From assembly GCA_016290255.1 (NCBI GenBank), contig JAEETG010000146.1:1-10908 (forward strand): a stretch of 10,908 nucleotides of DNA, read 5' to 3'. Below the pieces are notes generated by a model that saw nothing but the letters and a program-made list of their open reading frames with translations, had not been told where the DNA came from and did not search any database. The position numbers were made by a program, and so were the translations under genes. Source of the stretch: Clostridia bacterium (GTDB lineage Bacteria; Bacillota; Clostridia; Christensenellales; UBA1242). Below, piece after piece: positions 1 to 6,666 of this stretch (position 1 is its first letter; the number at the start of each line of letters is the position of its first letter).

Positions 1-180
1 AGACCTACTGTTCGTGGTAGTGTTATGAACCCTGTTGACCACCCTCATGGTGGTGGTGAATCCAAAGCGCCTATTGGTCGACCAAGCCCTAGCACACCTT
101 GGGGTAAACCTGCTCTTGGTAAGAAGACTCGTGACAAGAAGAAACCAAGCAGCAAGATGATTATAAAGAGAATAAACTAG
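1..180 (+). CDS. rplB: 50S ribosomal protein L2, C-terminal end (partial)
   Basis: The window opens in frame 1 inside this gene, leaving the last 59 codons and a TAG stop. The fragment has the L2 signature MNPVDHPHGGGE, which includes the conserved histidine-glycine segment near the peptidyl-transferase centre. It is followed by the usual proline-rich stretch (PIGRPSPSTPWGKPALG) and a lysine-rich tail. L2 binds 23S rRNA and is needed for subunit association and peptidyl-transferase assembly (family knowledge). The stop overlaps the TAGGAG ribosome binding site of rpsS, which starts 9 nt downstream. The truncation is a window edge, not a broken gene. Confidence 0.97.
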   Translation, partial: RPTVRGSVMNPVDHPHGGGESKAPIGRPSPSTPWGKPALGKKTRDKKKPSSKMIIKRIN

Positions 181-189
181 GAGTAAATC

Positions 190-471
190 ATGAGTAGAAG
201 TTTAAAGAAAAAGCCTTTTGTAGAAACTCGTTTAATGACAAGAATTCAAAAAATGAATGCTGCAAACGAGAAAAAGCCAGTTAAAACATGGTCTAGAGCA
301 TCTACAATATATCCAGACTTTGTTGGACACACAATTCAAGTTCACAATGGTCGTAAGTTTATCCCTGTTTATTGTTCAGTGGAAATGGTTGGACACAAGC
401 TTGGAGAATTTGCTCCAACTCGTTTGTTCAAAGCACACTCTGGCTCTAAAGTGGCTGGAAAGACTAACTAA
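190..471 (+). CDS. rpsS: 30S ribosomal protein S19
   Basis: This 93-residue protein has the normal S19 length. It starts MSRSLKKKPFV, and the family core follows: the TWSRASTIYPDFVGHTIQVHNG block at about residues 34-54, then FIPVYCSVEMVGHKLGEFAPTR. S19 pairs with S13 in the 30S head and contacts 16S rRNA near the A-site finger bridge (family knowledge). The start is fixed by TAGGAG at 178-183. The gene lies between rplB and rplV as in most bacteria. Nothing is unusual except a glycine- and serine-bearing C-terminus that is common in the family. Confidence 0.97.
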   Translation: MSRSLKKKPFVETRLMTRIQKMNAANEKKPVKTWSRASTIYPDFVGHTIQVHNGRKFIPVYCSVEMVGHKLGEFAPTRLFKAHSGSKVAGKTN

Positions 472-485
472 GGTGAGGTGTTGTT

Positions 486-1043
486 ATGGCTAAAAGAATG
501 AAAGAAAAAGCAGAAAAGCTCAAAGCAACGCGTGACAAACGCCCACAAGCAACAGCCAAATATTTGAGAATTAGTCCACCAAAAGTTAGAATTGTTTTGG
601 ACCTAATTAGAGGACAAGACTATAACACAGCTTTGGGAATACTAAGATCAACTCCAAAAGCAGCAAGTGAACTTATTATCAAAGTTTTGGAAAGCGCTGG
701 AGCTAATGCAGAAAACAATTTAAACATGAGTAAAGAAGACCTATATGTTGCAGAATGTTTTGCAAATGATGGTCAAACATTAAAGAGATATTGGTACCGT
801 TCACAGGGAAGTGCTGATATGCTCAGAAAGAGAACAAGTCACATTACAATCATTTTGGATGAAAAGAAAGATGAAGTTGTTGTGACAAAGAAAGAAACAA
901 AAGCTGCTGCAAAACCTGCAAAAGAAGCAAAAGCTCAAACTGCAGAAAAAGCAGAAGTTAAGGCTGAAAAGCAAGAAAAAAAGGTCGAAACAAAAAAGGC
1001 TTCAGAAAAGAGTGAAGCATCAACACAAGAAGGAGGCAAATAA
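486..1043 (+). CDS. rplV: 50S ribosomal protein L22 with long charged C-terminal tail
   Basis: L22 is recognised from RISPPKVRIVLDLIRG (about residues 28-43), the VLESAGANAENN helix (67-78) and RKRTSHITIILDEK (114-127). L22 lines the nascent-peptide tunnel with a long beta-hairpin, and its globular part sits near the exit rim. At 185 residues it is much longer than the usual ~110. There is a ~20-residue basic N-terminal extension and a ~58-residue C-terminal tail (128-185) made mostly of Lys, Glu and Ala. The hairpin tip (101-112) differs from the E. coli protein: I85-M86-P87 is Y-W-Y, K90 is Q107 and R92 is S109. An upstream GGTGAGGTG serves as binding site for the ATG at 486. The long tail could invite a frameshift suspicion, but it stays in frame and rpsC follows with normal spacing. 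Confidence 0.95.
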   Translation: MAKRMKEKAEKLKATRDKRPQATAKYLRISPPKVRIVLDLIRGQDYNTALGILRSTPKAASELIIKVLESAGANAENNLNMSKEDLYVAECFANDGQTLKRYWYRSQGSADMLRKRTSHITIILDEKKDEVVVTKKETKAAAKPAKEAKAQTAEKAEVKAEKQEKKVETKKASEKSEASTQEGGK

Positions 1044-1045
1044 TT

Positions 1046-1720
1046 ATGGGGCAGAAAGTAAATCCACACGGTTTTAGAGTTGGAATCGTTAAAGATTGGG
1101 ACACAACATGGTATGCAGACAAGAAAGATTTTGCAGATAACCTAATTGAAGACAACAAAATCCGTGAATTTATACAAAAGCAATATAAAGATGCGTCTGT
1201 TTCTCGTGTTTTGATTGAGAGAACACAAGGAAATCAAGGAAAAATTGTTGTTAACGTTTTAACAGCAAGACCAGGTGTTATCATCGGTCAAAAGGGTGCT
1301 GGAATAGATGCTCTAAGAAAGTCTTTAGACAAAATTGTTAATGGTAAATCAATTACACTTAACATAAAAGAAATCAAGAATCCAGACATGGACGCAAATG
1401 TTATTGCTCAACAAATCGCTCAACAAATTGAAAAGCGTGTTTTGGTTAAAAGAGCAATAAAAATGTCACTTCAAAAAGTTATGAAAGCTGGCGTTGAAGG
1501 TTGTAAGATTATGGTCAAAGGCCGCATCAACGGAGCAGAAATTGCAAGAAGTGAAAAATTTGCACAAGGTTCAGTTCCACTTCACACCCTAAGAGCAAAC
1601 ATTGACTACGGTTTCTGTGAAGCTCACACAACATATGGTGTTTTGGGTGTTAAGGTTTGGATTTACAAGGGCGAAATTCTTGAAAAGAAACAAACCCCAA
1701 AGCAAGGGGGTGACCAATAA
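1046..1720 (+). CDS. rpsC: 30S ribosomal protein S3
   Basis: This 224-residue protein begins with the S3 signature MGQKVNPHGFRVGI. A KH RNA-binding domain follows, whose GXXG loop reads GQKG (residues 81-84) after ARPGVII. The C-terminal half contains GCKIMVKGRINGAEIARSEK and the HTLRANIDYG block. S3 sits in the 30S head at the mRNA entry channel with S4 and S5 (family knowledge). AGGAGG at 1031-1036, inside the end of rplV, positions the ATG two nt after the rplV stop. The gene ends in a TAATG overlap with rplP, which implies coupled translation. Confidence 0.97.
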   Translation: MGQKVNPHGFRVGIVKDWDTTWYADKKDFADNLIEDNKIREFIQKQYKDASVSRVLIERTQGNQGKIVVNVLTARPGVIIGQKGAGIDALRKSLDKIVNGKSITLNIKEIKNPDMDANVIAQQIAQQIEKRVLVKRAIKMSLQKVMKAGVEGCKIMVKGRINGAEIARSEKFAQGSVPLHTLRANIDYGFCEAHTTYGVLGVKVWIYKGEILEKKQTPKQGGDQ

Positions 1721-2217
1721 TGTTAATGCCAAAGAGAACAAAATATAGAAAGATGCAAAGAGGACGCATGACTGGAAGAGAAGCTCGCGGAAACAGAATT
1801 TGCAACGGAGAATTTGGCTTGGTTGCGTTGGAGCCTTGTTGGATTAAATCAAATCAAATTGAGGCAACCCGTATTGCAATGACAAGATACATGAACCGTG
1901 TTGGAAAAGTTTGGGTTAACATATTCCCTCACAAATCCTACACTAAAAAGCCTTTGGAAACCCGTATGGGAAAAGGTAAAGGTAACCTTGAAGGTTGGGT
2001 TGCTGTTGTTAGACCAGGAAGAGTTTTGTTTGAAATTGCTGGAATTAGTGAGGAAGTTGCAAAAGAAGCATTAAGACTTGCTAGCCACAAATTGCCAATC
2101 AAAACAAAGTTTTACACCAAAGCTGACCTAGACGCAGAAGTTGATGCAAGACTTGCTGGAAAGAAAGCAGCACAAGAAAAGAAAGTTGAAGAAGTTAAAG
2201 AAGGAGGAAATGAATAA
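1720..2217 (+). CDS. rplP: 50S ribosomal protein L16
   Basis: L16 is identified by MLMPKRTKYRKMQRGRMTGR, EFGLVALEPCWI, QIEATRIAMTRYMNR, MGKGKGNLEGWVAVVRPG and LRLASHKLPIKTKF. It binds 23S rRNA beside the A-site tRNA and is a late assembly protein (family knowledge). I chose the ATG at 1720, which overlaps the rpsC TAA as TAATG, over the ATG at 1726, because family members normally start ML(M/L)PKR. At 165 residues it is about 20 longer than the Bacillus protein. The extra part is a charged Lys/Glu/Ala tail after residue ~132. The tail also carries the AAGGAGG site used by rpmC. Confidence 0.97.
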   Translation: MLMPKRTKYRKMQRGRMTGREARGNRICNGEFGLVALEPCWIKSNQIEATRIAMTRYMNRVGKVWVNIFPHKSYTKKPLETRMGKGKGNLEGWVAVVRPGRVLFEIAGISEEVAKEALRLASHKLPIKTKFYTKADLDAEVDARLAGKKAAQEKKVEEVKEGGNE

Positions 2218-2423
2218 TGAAATCAAAAGAATTCAGAGATATGACAAATGATGAATTAAACAGCAAGCTCAAAGAACTCAAAACAGAGCATTTCAATCTT
2301 CGTTTCTCTCACGCAACAGGACAACTTTCAAACCCAATGATGCTTAACAACGTTAAAAAGGACATCGCAAGAGTTTTAACAGTGTTAAGAGAAAGAGAAT
2401 TAAAAGAGAAAAAGGCTAATTAA
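2217..2423 (+). CDS. rpmC: 50S ribosomal protein L29
   Basis: This is a 68-residue two-helix protein with the typical L29 pattern. It starts MKSKEFRDMTNDEL, followed by LKELKTEHFNLRFSHATGQLSNP and the IARVLTVLRERELKEKK helix. L29 sits at the polypeptide exit next to L23, where it contacts the signal recognition particle and trigger factor docking area (family knowledge). Its ATG shares one base with the rplP stop (TAATG at 2215-2219), and its binding site AAGGAGG (2201-2207) lies within rplP, so translation is probably coupled. Confidence 0.96.
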   Translation: MKSKEFRDMTNDELNSKLKELKTEHFNLRFSHATGQLSNPMMLNNVKKDIARVLTVLRERELKEKKAN

Positions 2424-2437
2424 GGAGGTAACGAATT

Positions 2438-2698
2438 ATGGAAGTAGTAAGAAATCACAGAAAAACAAGAGTTGGCGTAGTCGTTAGTAATGCTATGGAT
2501 AAAACAATTGTAGTTGCTATCCAAAACAATGTTCGTCATCCTCTTTATAAGAAAATCGTGAAAATGACCAAAAAGCTCAAAGTTCACGATGAAAAGAATG
2601 AGTGCAATGTTGGTGATAAGGTCGAAATCGCCGAAACTCGCCACCTTTCTAAAGACAAATACTTTAGATTGGTGAGAATCATAGAAAAAGCGAAATAA
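2438..2698 (+). CDS. rpsQ: 30S ribosomal protein S17
   Basis: This 86-residue OB-fold protein carries the S17 hallmarks. RKTRVGVVVSNAMDKTIVVAI (about residues 8-28) is followed by HPLYKKIVKMTKKLKVHDE, VGDKVEIAETRHLSK and a KYFRLVRIIEK end. S17 is a primary binder of 16S rRNA in the 30S body (family knowledge). The GGAGG that follows the rpmC stop directly (2424-2428) sets the start. Length and motifs are ordinary. Confidence 0.97.
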   Translation: MEVVRNHRKTRVGVVVSNAMDKTIVVAIQNNVRHPLYKKIVKMTKKLKVHDEKNECNVGDKVEIAETRHLSKDKYFRLVRIIEKAK

Positions 2699-2714
2699 TC
2701 AAAGGAGTATTATT

Positions 2715-3083
2715 ATGATAAAACCTCAAACAAGATTAAAAGTTGCCGACAACACAGGTGCAAAAGTTTTGATGTGTATCCGTGTTTTGGGTGGATCTTT
2801 TAGAAAATCAGGTAACATTGGTGACATCATTGTTGGAACAGTTAAAAACGCAATCCCTGGTGGAACAGTTAAAAAAGGTGACGTTGTGAAAGCAGTTGTC
2901 ATCAGAACCAACCGTGGTGTTAGAAGAGCAGATGGTAGTAGTATTAAATTTGATGATAACGCTTGTGTGATTATCGACAAAGACAAACAACCAAAAGGAA
3001 CCCGTGTCTTTGGCCCTATCGCAAGAGAACTTCGTGACAGAGGATTTATGAAAATAATTTCTCTAGCAAACGAAGTGCTATAA
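2715..3083 (+). CDS. rplN: 50S ribosomal protein L14
   Basis: This 122-residue protein is the exact usual L14 length. It begins MIKPQTRLKVADNTGAK, then shows CIRVLGG, the VGTVKNAIPGG loop, VVIRTNRGVRRADGS, DDNACVIID and GTRVFGPIARELRDRGFMKI. L14 lies at the 30S/50S interface, forms bridge contacts with 16S rRNA and is the docking point for the silencing factor RsfS (family knowledge). AAAGGAG at about 2701-2706 precedes the ATG. An antisense open frame across this gene is a shadow. Confidence 0.98.
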   Translation: MIKPQTRLKVADNTGAKVLMCIRVLGGSFRKSGNIGDIIVGTVKNAIPGGTVKKGDVVKAVVIRTNRGVRRADGSSIKFDDNACVIIDKDKQPKGTRVFGPIARELRDRGFMKIISLANEVL

Positions 3084-3095
3084 GGAGATGTGGCT

Positions 3096-3644
3096 ATGAA
3101 CAGTAATTTAAGAACAGGCGACACAGTTTTGGTGATCGCAGGAAAAGACAAAGGTAAGCAAGGAAAAATTATTGCTAGCGATGCTGAAAAGAGCAGAGTT
3201 ACAGTGCAAGGTGTTAACATTGTTAGCAAACACAGAAAACCTCGCTCACAAACAGACAAGGGTGGAATTAAGAAAGAAGAAGCTCCAATCAATGTTTCAA
3301 ACGTTCAAATCATTTGCCCATCATGTGGAAAAGCAACAAGAATCGGTCATTTGATTGATGAAAAAGGCAACAAACACAGAATGTGCAAAAAATGTAAGAA
3401 AACAATGGATGGAGAAGTTCGAACAAAGGTTGTTAAATCTACCAAATCTGAACAAAAACCAGAAGTGAAAGAAACAAAGAAAGAGACAAAGGAAACAACA
3501 GCAAAAAAGGTTGTTGAAACAAAGTCTCAAAAAATAGAAAAAGCCCCTCAAAAGGCTCAAAATACTAGTGTAGCTTCAAAAGCTAAGGTCGACACAGTAA
3601 CAACAAAGAGGAAAACACCTCAAGCAAAGCAAGCAGCAAAATAG
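3096..3644 (+). CDS. rplX: 50S ribosomal protein L24 with zinc ribbon and long basic tail
   Basis: The N-terminal KOW domain (about residues 4-40) reads LRTGDTVLVIAGKDKGKQGK. It is followed by NIVSKHRKPR and a GGI-EEAPINVSNV segment typical of L24. A four-cysteine ribbon follows (C74, C77, C97, C100), as seen in many clostridial and thermophile L24 proteins. The core ends near residue 102. Another ~80 residues rich in Lys, Thr, Glu and Ala make a 182-residue protein where about 100-105 is usual. L24 starts 50S assembly and sits near the peptide exit (family knowledge). I prefer the ATG at 3096 over the in-frame GTG at 3090, because AAGGAG (3082-3087) is 8 nt from the ATG but only 2 nt from the GTG. 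Confidence 0.95.
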   Translation: MNSNLRTGDTVLVIAGKDKGKQGKIIASDAEKSRVTVQGVNIVSKHRKPRSQTDKGGIKKEEAPINVSNVQIICPSCGKATRIGHLIDEKGNKHRMCKKCKKTMDGEVRTKVVKSTKSEQKPEVKETKKETKETTAKKVVETKSQKIEKAPQKAQNTSVASKAKVDTVTTKRKTPQAKQAAK

Positions 3645-3659
3645 TTCGGAGGAAAAACA

Positions 3660-4232
3660 GTGGAAAATAAAGAGACTAAAGCTGTAGAAAAGCCACGTTT
3701 GGCAAAGTTCTACAAGGAAAAAGTTGTTGCAGCTCTTCAAAAAGCATACAATTACAAAAATGTTAATGAAGTTCCAGCTCTTGTTAAAATTGTTGTAAAC
3801 GCTGGTCTTGGTGATGTTAAAGACAACGCAAAGTCTTTCCAAGAAGCAGTTGATGAACTTGGACTCATCACAGGACAAAAACCAGCAATCGCAGCAGCAA
3901 AGAAAGCAGTTGCAAACTTCAAAGTTCGTGAAGGAATGAAGATTGGTGCAAAAGTTACTCTTAGAGGAAACACAATGTGGGAATTTTTGGATAGATTAAT
4001 TTCTGTTGCACTTCCACGTGTTCGTGACTTCAGAGGAGTTTCACCAAAGTCATTTGACGGAAGAGGTAATTATTGCATGGGAGTTAAAGAACAACTCATA
4101 TTCCCAGAAATCGATTATGATAAAATCGAAAAAGTTCGTGGTTTTGATATTTGTATTGTAACCACAGCAAAATCTGACGAAGAGGCAAAGGCGCTGCTCA
4201 CAGAGCTTGGGATGCCTTTCAAAAAGGCGTAG
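3660..4232 (+). CDS. rplE: 50S ribosomal protein L5 (GTG start)
   Basis: L5 binds 5S rRNA and touches the P-site tRNA and the 30S head (family knowledge). The sequence shows PALVKIVVNAGLGD (about residues 39-52), the LITGQKPAIAAAKKAVANFKVREG stretch, LRGNTMWEFLDRLI, LPRVRDFRGVSPKSFDGRGNY and an FDICIVTTAKSDEEAKALL end. The start is GTG, placed 5 nt after CGGAGGA (3648-3654). No other in-frame start lies upstream of the conserved core. The 190 residues exceed the usual ~179 by a short charged leader (ENKETKAVEK). This is the only clear non-ATG start in the window. Confidence 0.97.
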   Translation: MENKETKAVEKPRLAKFYKEKVVAALQKAYNYKNVNEVPALVKIVVNAGLGDVKDNAKSFQEAVDELGLITGQKPAIAAAKKAVANFKVREGMKIGAKVTLRGNTMWEFLDRLISVALPRVRDFRGVSPKSFDGRGNYCMGVKEQLIFPEIDYDKIEKVRGFDICIVTTAKSDEEAKALLTELGMPFKKA

Positions 4233-4245
4233 GAGGAGATAGAAA

Positions 4246-4431
4246 ATGGCAAGAAAAGCATTATTAGTTAAACAAGCAAGAAAGCAAAAGTTTTCAACTC
4301 GTGAATACACTCGTTGTAAAATTTGCGGAAGACCTCACGCCGTTTTGAAAAAGTATGGTATTTGCCGTATTTGTTTCAGAGAAATGGCATACAGAGGAGA
4401 AATCCCTGGTGTTAAAAAGGCAAGTTGGTAG
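4246..4431 (+). CDS. rpsN: 30S ribosomal protein S14, zinc-binding type
   Basis: This 61-residue S14 is the short zinc form (type Z, also called rpsZ). C24-x2-C27 and C40-x2-C43 are visible in CKICGRPHAVLKKYGICRIC, and the protein ends FREMAYRGEIPGVKKASW. S14 helps assemble the 30S head near the A and P sites (family knowledge). The zinc form is the one normally housed in the spc operon of Gram-positive bacteria. Some genomes carry a cysteine-free copy elsewhere, which this window cannot show. AGGAGGAG at about 4231-4238 sets the start. Confidence 0.98.
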   Translation: MARKALLVKQARKQKFSTREYTRCKICGRPHAVLKKYGICRICFREMAYRGEIPGVKKASW

Positions 4432-4440
4432 GAGGATATT

Positions 4441-4839
4441 ATGGTAGTTACAGATGTTATTTCAGATATGTTAACAAGAATTAGAAATGCAATTAGTGCA
4501 AAACACCTAACTGTTGATATTCCTGTTAGCAAAGTTAAAGTATCTATTGCTGAAATTTTGAAAAACGAAGGTTACATAACAAACTTTGAAGTTGTTGGTG
4601 AAGGCGTTGAACAAAACATTCACATTACCTTAAAGGAATCTTCAGCTAGCCCATATGTTATTTCTGGACTTAAGAGAATTTCTAAGCCAGGACTAAGAAT
4701 ATATGCAAATGTTAACAATCTTCCAAAAGTTTTAAGCGGTTTGGGAATTGCAATCATATCAACAAATAAAGGAATTATGACAGATAAGCAAGCTCGTTCA
4801 CAAAATGTTGGTGGCGAAGTTTTGGCTTATGTGTGGTAA
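4441..4839 (+). CDS. rpsH: 30S ribosomal protein S8
   Basis: This is 132 residues, the normal S8 length. It starts with VTDVISDMLTRIRNA. The middle contains DIPVSKVKVSIAEILKNEGYI, and the conserved C-terminal domain reads LSGLGIAIISTNKGIMTD, with QNVGGEVLAYVW at the end. S8 binds helix 21 of 16S rRNA. In E. coli it also represses the spc operon by binding an S8-like site near rplE (family knowledge); I did not recognise that site here. Its TAGGAGG binding site overlaps the rpsN stop. Confidence 0.98.
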   Translation: MVVTDVISDMLTRIRNAISAKHLTVDIPVSKVKVSIAEILKNEGYITNFEVVGEGVEQNIHITLKESSASPYVISGLKRISKPGLRIYANVNNLPKVLSGLGIAIISTNKGIMTDKQARSQNVGGEVLAYVW

Positions 4840-4854
4840 TAGGGAGGTAACATT

Positions 4855-5394
4855 ATGTCAAGAATTGGAAAGAAACCTATAACCATTCCAGCAGGTGTTA
4901 CTGTTACAGTTGATGGAAACAATGTTGTTGTTAAAGGACCAAAAGGAGAACTCACACAAAATGTTAACAAAGCAATCAAAGTTAACATTGAAAATGGAGT
5001 TGTAACTTTTGAAAAAACAAACGAAACAACACAAACAAACAGCATGCATGGACTTTATCGCACACTTGTTGACAACATGATTATTGGAGTTACACAAGGA
5101 TTTAGCAAAAACTTAACAATCAACGGTGTTGGTTACAAGGCTGTTCAAAAAGGTGAAGACATTGAACTAAGCCTAGGCCTTAGCCACACAGTGACTGTTA
5201 AACCAATGAAAGATATCAAACTAAGCTGCCCATCACCACTTGAAATCAAGGTGGAAGGAATCAGCAAAGAAGCAGTTGGACAAATGGCTGCAAACATTAG
5301 AGCAATCAGACCGGTCGAACCTTATCACGCATATGGAATCAGATATTCTGATGAAGTTGTGATCAAGAAAGAAGGAAAGAAAGCAGGTAAATAA
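4855..5394 (+). CDS. rplF: 50S ribosomal protein L6
   Basis: This 179-residue protein has the two-domain L6 layout. The start is SRIGKKPITIPAGVTVTVDG, then VVKGPKGELTQ, HGLYRTLVDNMIIGVTQGF and NGVGYKAVQKGEDIELSLGLSH. The C-terminal rRNA-binding block follows, with AVGQMAANIRAIRPVEPYHA and YGIRYSDEVV. The last part is basic (IKKEGKKAGK). L6 lies by the sarcin-ricin loop, where elongation factors dock (family knowledge). GGGAGG (about 4842-4847) precedes the ATG. The sequence is ordinary for the family. Confidence 0.98.
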   Translation: MSRIGKKPITIPAGVTVTVDGNNVVVKGPKGELTQNVNKAIKVNIENGVVTFEKTNETTQTNSMHGLYRTLVDNMIIGVTQGFSKNLTINGVGYKAVQKGEDIELSLGLSHTVTVKPMKDIKLSCPSPLEIKVEGISKEAVGQMAANIRAIRPVEPYHAYGIRYSDEVVIKKEGKKAGK

Positions 5395-5414
5395 TAGAGG
5401 AGGAAAGCAAGTTT

Positions 5415-5783
5415 ATGATTAAGAAAATTGACAAAAATCAAGAACGCCAACGTAGGCACGAAAGAGTTAGAAAAACTGTTAGTGGCACAAAAGAGCGCCC
5501 TCGTCTATGTATTTATCGTAGTGTGAGCAACATTTATGTTCAAATTATTGATGATACAAAGGGTGTAACTCTTGCAAGTGCGTCAACATTGGATAAAGAA
5601 TTGAAAGCAAAAATTGCTGGAAAAACAAAAATGGAACAAGCAGAAGTTGTTGGAGCAGAAATTGCTCAAAAAGCTTTAAAGAAAGGTATCAAAACAGTTG
5701 TTTGTGACCGTGGCGGATACCTATACACAGGTCGAGTTAAAAAATTAACAGATAGCGCAAGAGCCGCTGGACTACAGTTTTAG
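5415..5783 (+). CDS. rplR: 50S ribosomal protein L18
   Basis: This 122-residue 5S rRNA-binding protein is recognised by RHERVRKTVSGTKERPRLCI, YRSVSNIYVQIIDDTKG, the alternating Lys/Ala helix region, and VVCDRGGYLYTGRVKKLTDSARAAGLQF at the C-terminus. L18, with L5, attaches 5S rRNA to the 50S central protuberance (family knowledge). GAGGAGG (about 5397-5403) is about 11 nt from the ATG, a slightly long but workable spacing. A start at the first Met gives the usual length. Confidence 0.97.
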   Translation: MIKKIDKNQERQRRHERVRKTVSGTKERPRLCIYRSVSNIYVQIIDDTKGVTLASASTLDKELKAKIAGKTKMEQAEVVGAEIAQKALKKGIKTVVCDRGGYLYTGRVKKLTDSARAAGLQF

Positions 5784-5792
5784 GAGGATATT

Positions 5793-6422
5793 ATGGCAGA
5801 AACAGAACAAAAAATTGAAGAAACAGTTGTTGTAAACGCTGAAACTGTTAATGAAGAAGTTAAACCAGCAGCACAAGACAAAAAGCCACGTAAAAATGGT
5901 AAGTTCGACAAAAACAGAAAGCCAAGAGGAGAAAGAGCACCAAGAGAAGCTGAAGAATTTGAAAAGAGAATGGTTGACATTCGTTCTGTTCAAAAAACAG
6001 TTAAGGGTGGACGTATCCTAAGCTTTTCTGCACTATGTGTTGTTGGAGACAAAAAAGGCCGTGTTGGTGTTGGAACAGGAAAAGCTAGAGAAGCAACAAA
6101 TGCAATTGAAAAAGGATTCAGTGCAGCAAAGAAAAACATGATTCAAGTTTCAATGGCAGGAAACACAATTCCACATGCTATTAACATGAAATATGGTGCA
6201 TGCACAGTTAGATTGATGCCAGCGAAAGAAGGAACTGGAGTTATTGCGGGAGGTGCCGCAAGACCAGTTTTGGAACTTGCAGGAATCAAAGATATTACTT
6301 CAAAGAATCAAGGAAGTAGTAACAAAATAAACACAGTTAGAGCAACTTTCGAAGCACTTAAAGCTTTGAGGACAAAAGAACAAGTTGCTGCTCTCCGCGG
6401 AAAAACCGTGGAAGAGTTATAA
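5793..6422 (+). CDS. rpsE: 30S ribosomal protein S5 with N-terminal extension
   Basis: The S5 core begins at about residue 55 (EFEKRMVDIRSVQKTVKGG). It continues with LSFSALCVVGDKKGRVGVGTGKA, NTIPHAINMKYG, the KEGTGVIAGG loop, ARPVLELAGIKDI and a final LRGKTVEEL. S5 works at the mRNA entry channel and in decoding fidelity (family knowledge). Before the core lie about 54 extra residues. The first ~27 are acidic (Glu-rich) and the next ~25 basic (Lys/Arg/Pro-rich), so the total is 209 instead of ~165. TAGGAGG overlapping the rplR stop fixes the start, so the extension is part of the translated frame. The last codons are unusually GC-rich and form a hairpin. Confidence 0.97.
   Translation: MAETEQKIEETVVVNAETVNEEVKPAAQDKKPRKNGKFDKNRKPRGERAPREAEEFEKRMVDIRSVQKTVKGGRILSFSALCVVGDKKGRVGVGTGKAREATNAIEKGFSAAKKNMIQVSMAGNTIPHAINMKYGACTVRLMPAKEGTGVIAGGAARPVLELAGIKDITSKNQGSSNKINTVRATFEALKALRTKEQVAALRGKTVEEL
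6391..6416 (+). other. GC-rich hairpin in the 3' end of rpsE
   Basis: CTCTCCGCGG (6391-6400) pairs with CCGTGG (6406-6411) and AGAG (6413-6416). The result is ten base pairs including one G-U pair, one bulged A at 6412 and an AAAAA loop. It lies in the codons for LRGKTVEE and ends 8 nt before the rpmD binding site AGGAGG. The codons CTC, CGC, ACC, GTG and GAG are less usual here than the AT-ending ones around them. No T-run follows, so it is not a simple intrinsic terminator. It could influence rpmD translation or mRNA processing; that is inference. Confidence 0.5.
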
Positions 6423-6434
6423 TAGGAGGTTATT

Positions 6435-6653
6435 ATGGAAACACAAAAAGCTCCTAAGAAAGCCGCAGCAAAAAGCGGAAAAACAATAAAAATCACACAA
6501 ATCCACAGTGTTATTTGTTGCACACCAAAGCAAAGAAAAACAATGAAAGCTTTGGGATTCAACAAAATTAACCAAACAAAAGTTATGCCAGACAACGATG
6601 CAATTCGTGGCATGATTGAAGTTGTTAAACACTTGGTGAAAGTGGAAGAATAG
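6435..6653 (+). CDS. rpmD: 50S ribosomal protein L30
   Basis: This 72-residue protein is L30, shown by KITQIHSVI, the PKQRKTMKALGFNKINQTKVMPD block and the family-typical end RGMIEVVKHLVKVEE. L30 binds 23S rRNA domain II and the 5S region (family knowledge). About 13 basic residues precede the core (ETQKAPKKAAAKS), against a usual length near 60. The pair C-C stands where Gly-Arg is common. ATAGGAGG (6422-6429) precedes the ATG, and the hairpin at the end of rpsE lies just upstream. Confidence 0.95.
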   Translation: METQKAPKKAAAKSGKTIKITQIHSVICCTPKQRKTMKALGFNKINQTKVMPDNDAIRGMIEVVKHLVKVEE

Positions 6654-6666
6654 GGAGGAAGAAAAT

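Noticed and set aside
257..493. 78-codon plus-strand frame inside rpsS
   Set aside because: It overlaps rpsS in another frame and matches nothing; the rpsS frame carries all family motifs.
3090..3095. GTG start for rplX two codons upstream
   Set aside because: Only 2 nt separate it from AAGGAG, too close for initiation; the ATG at 3096 has normal spacing.
2726..3292. 188-codon open frame on the minus strand across rplN and rplX
   Set aside because: It is antisense to two clear ribosomal genes, has no recognisable motif or placed binding site, and fits a codon-bias shadow.
5167..5183. Near-palindrome CTAAGCCTAGGCCTTAG in rplF
   Set aside because: A central mismatch leaves only a 5-bp stem with almost no loop; it is explained by Leu-Gly-Leu-Ser codons.
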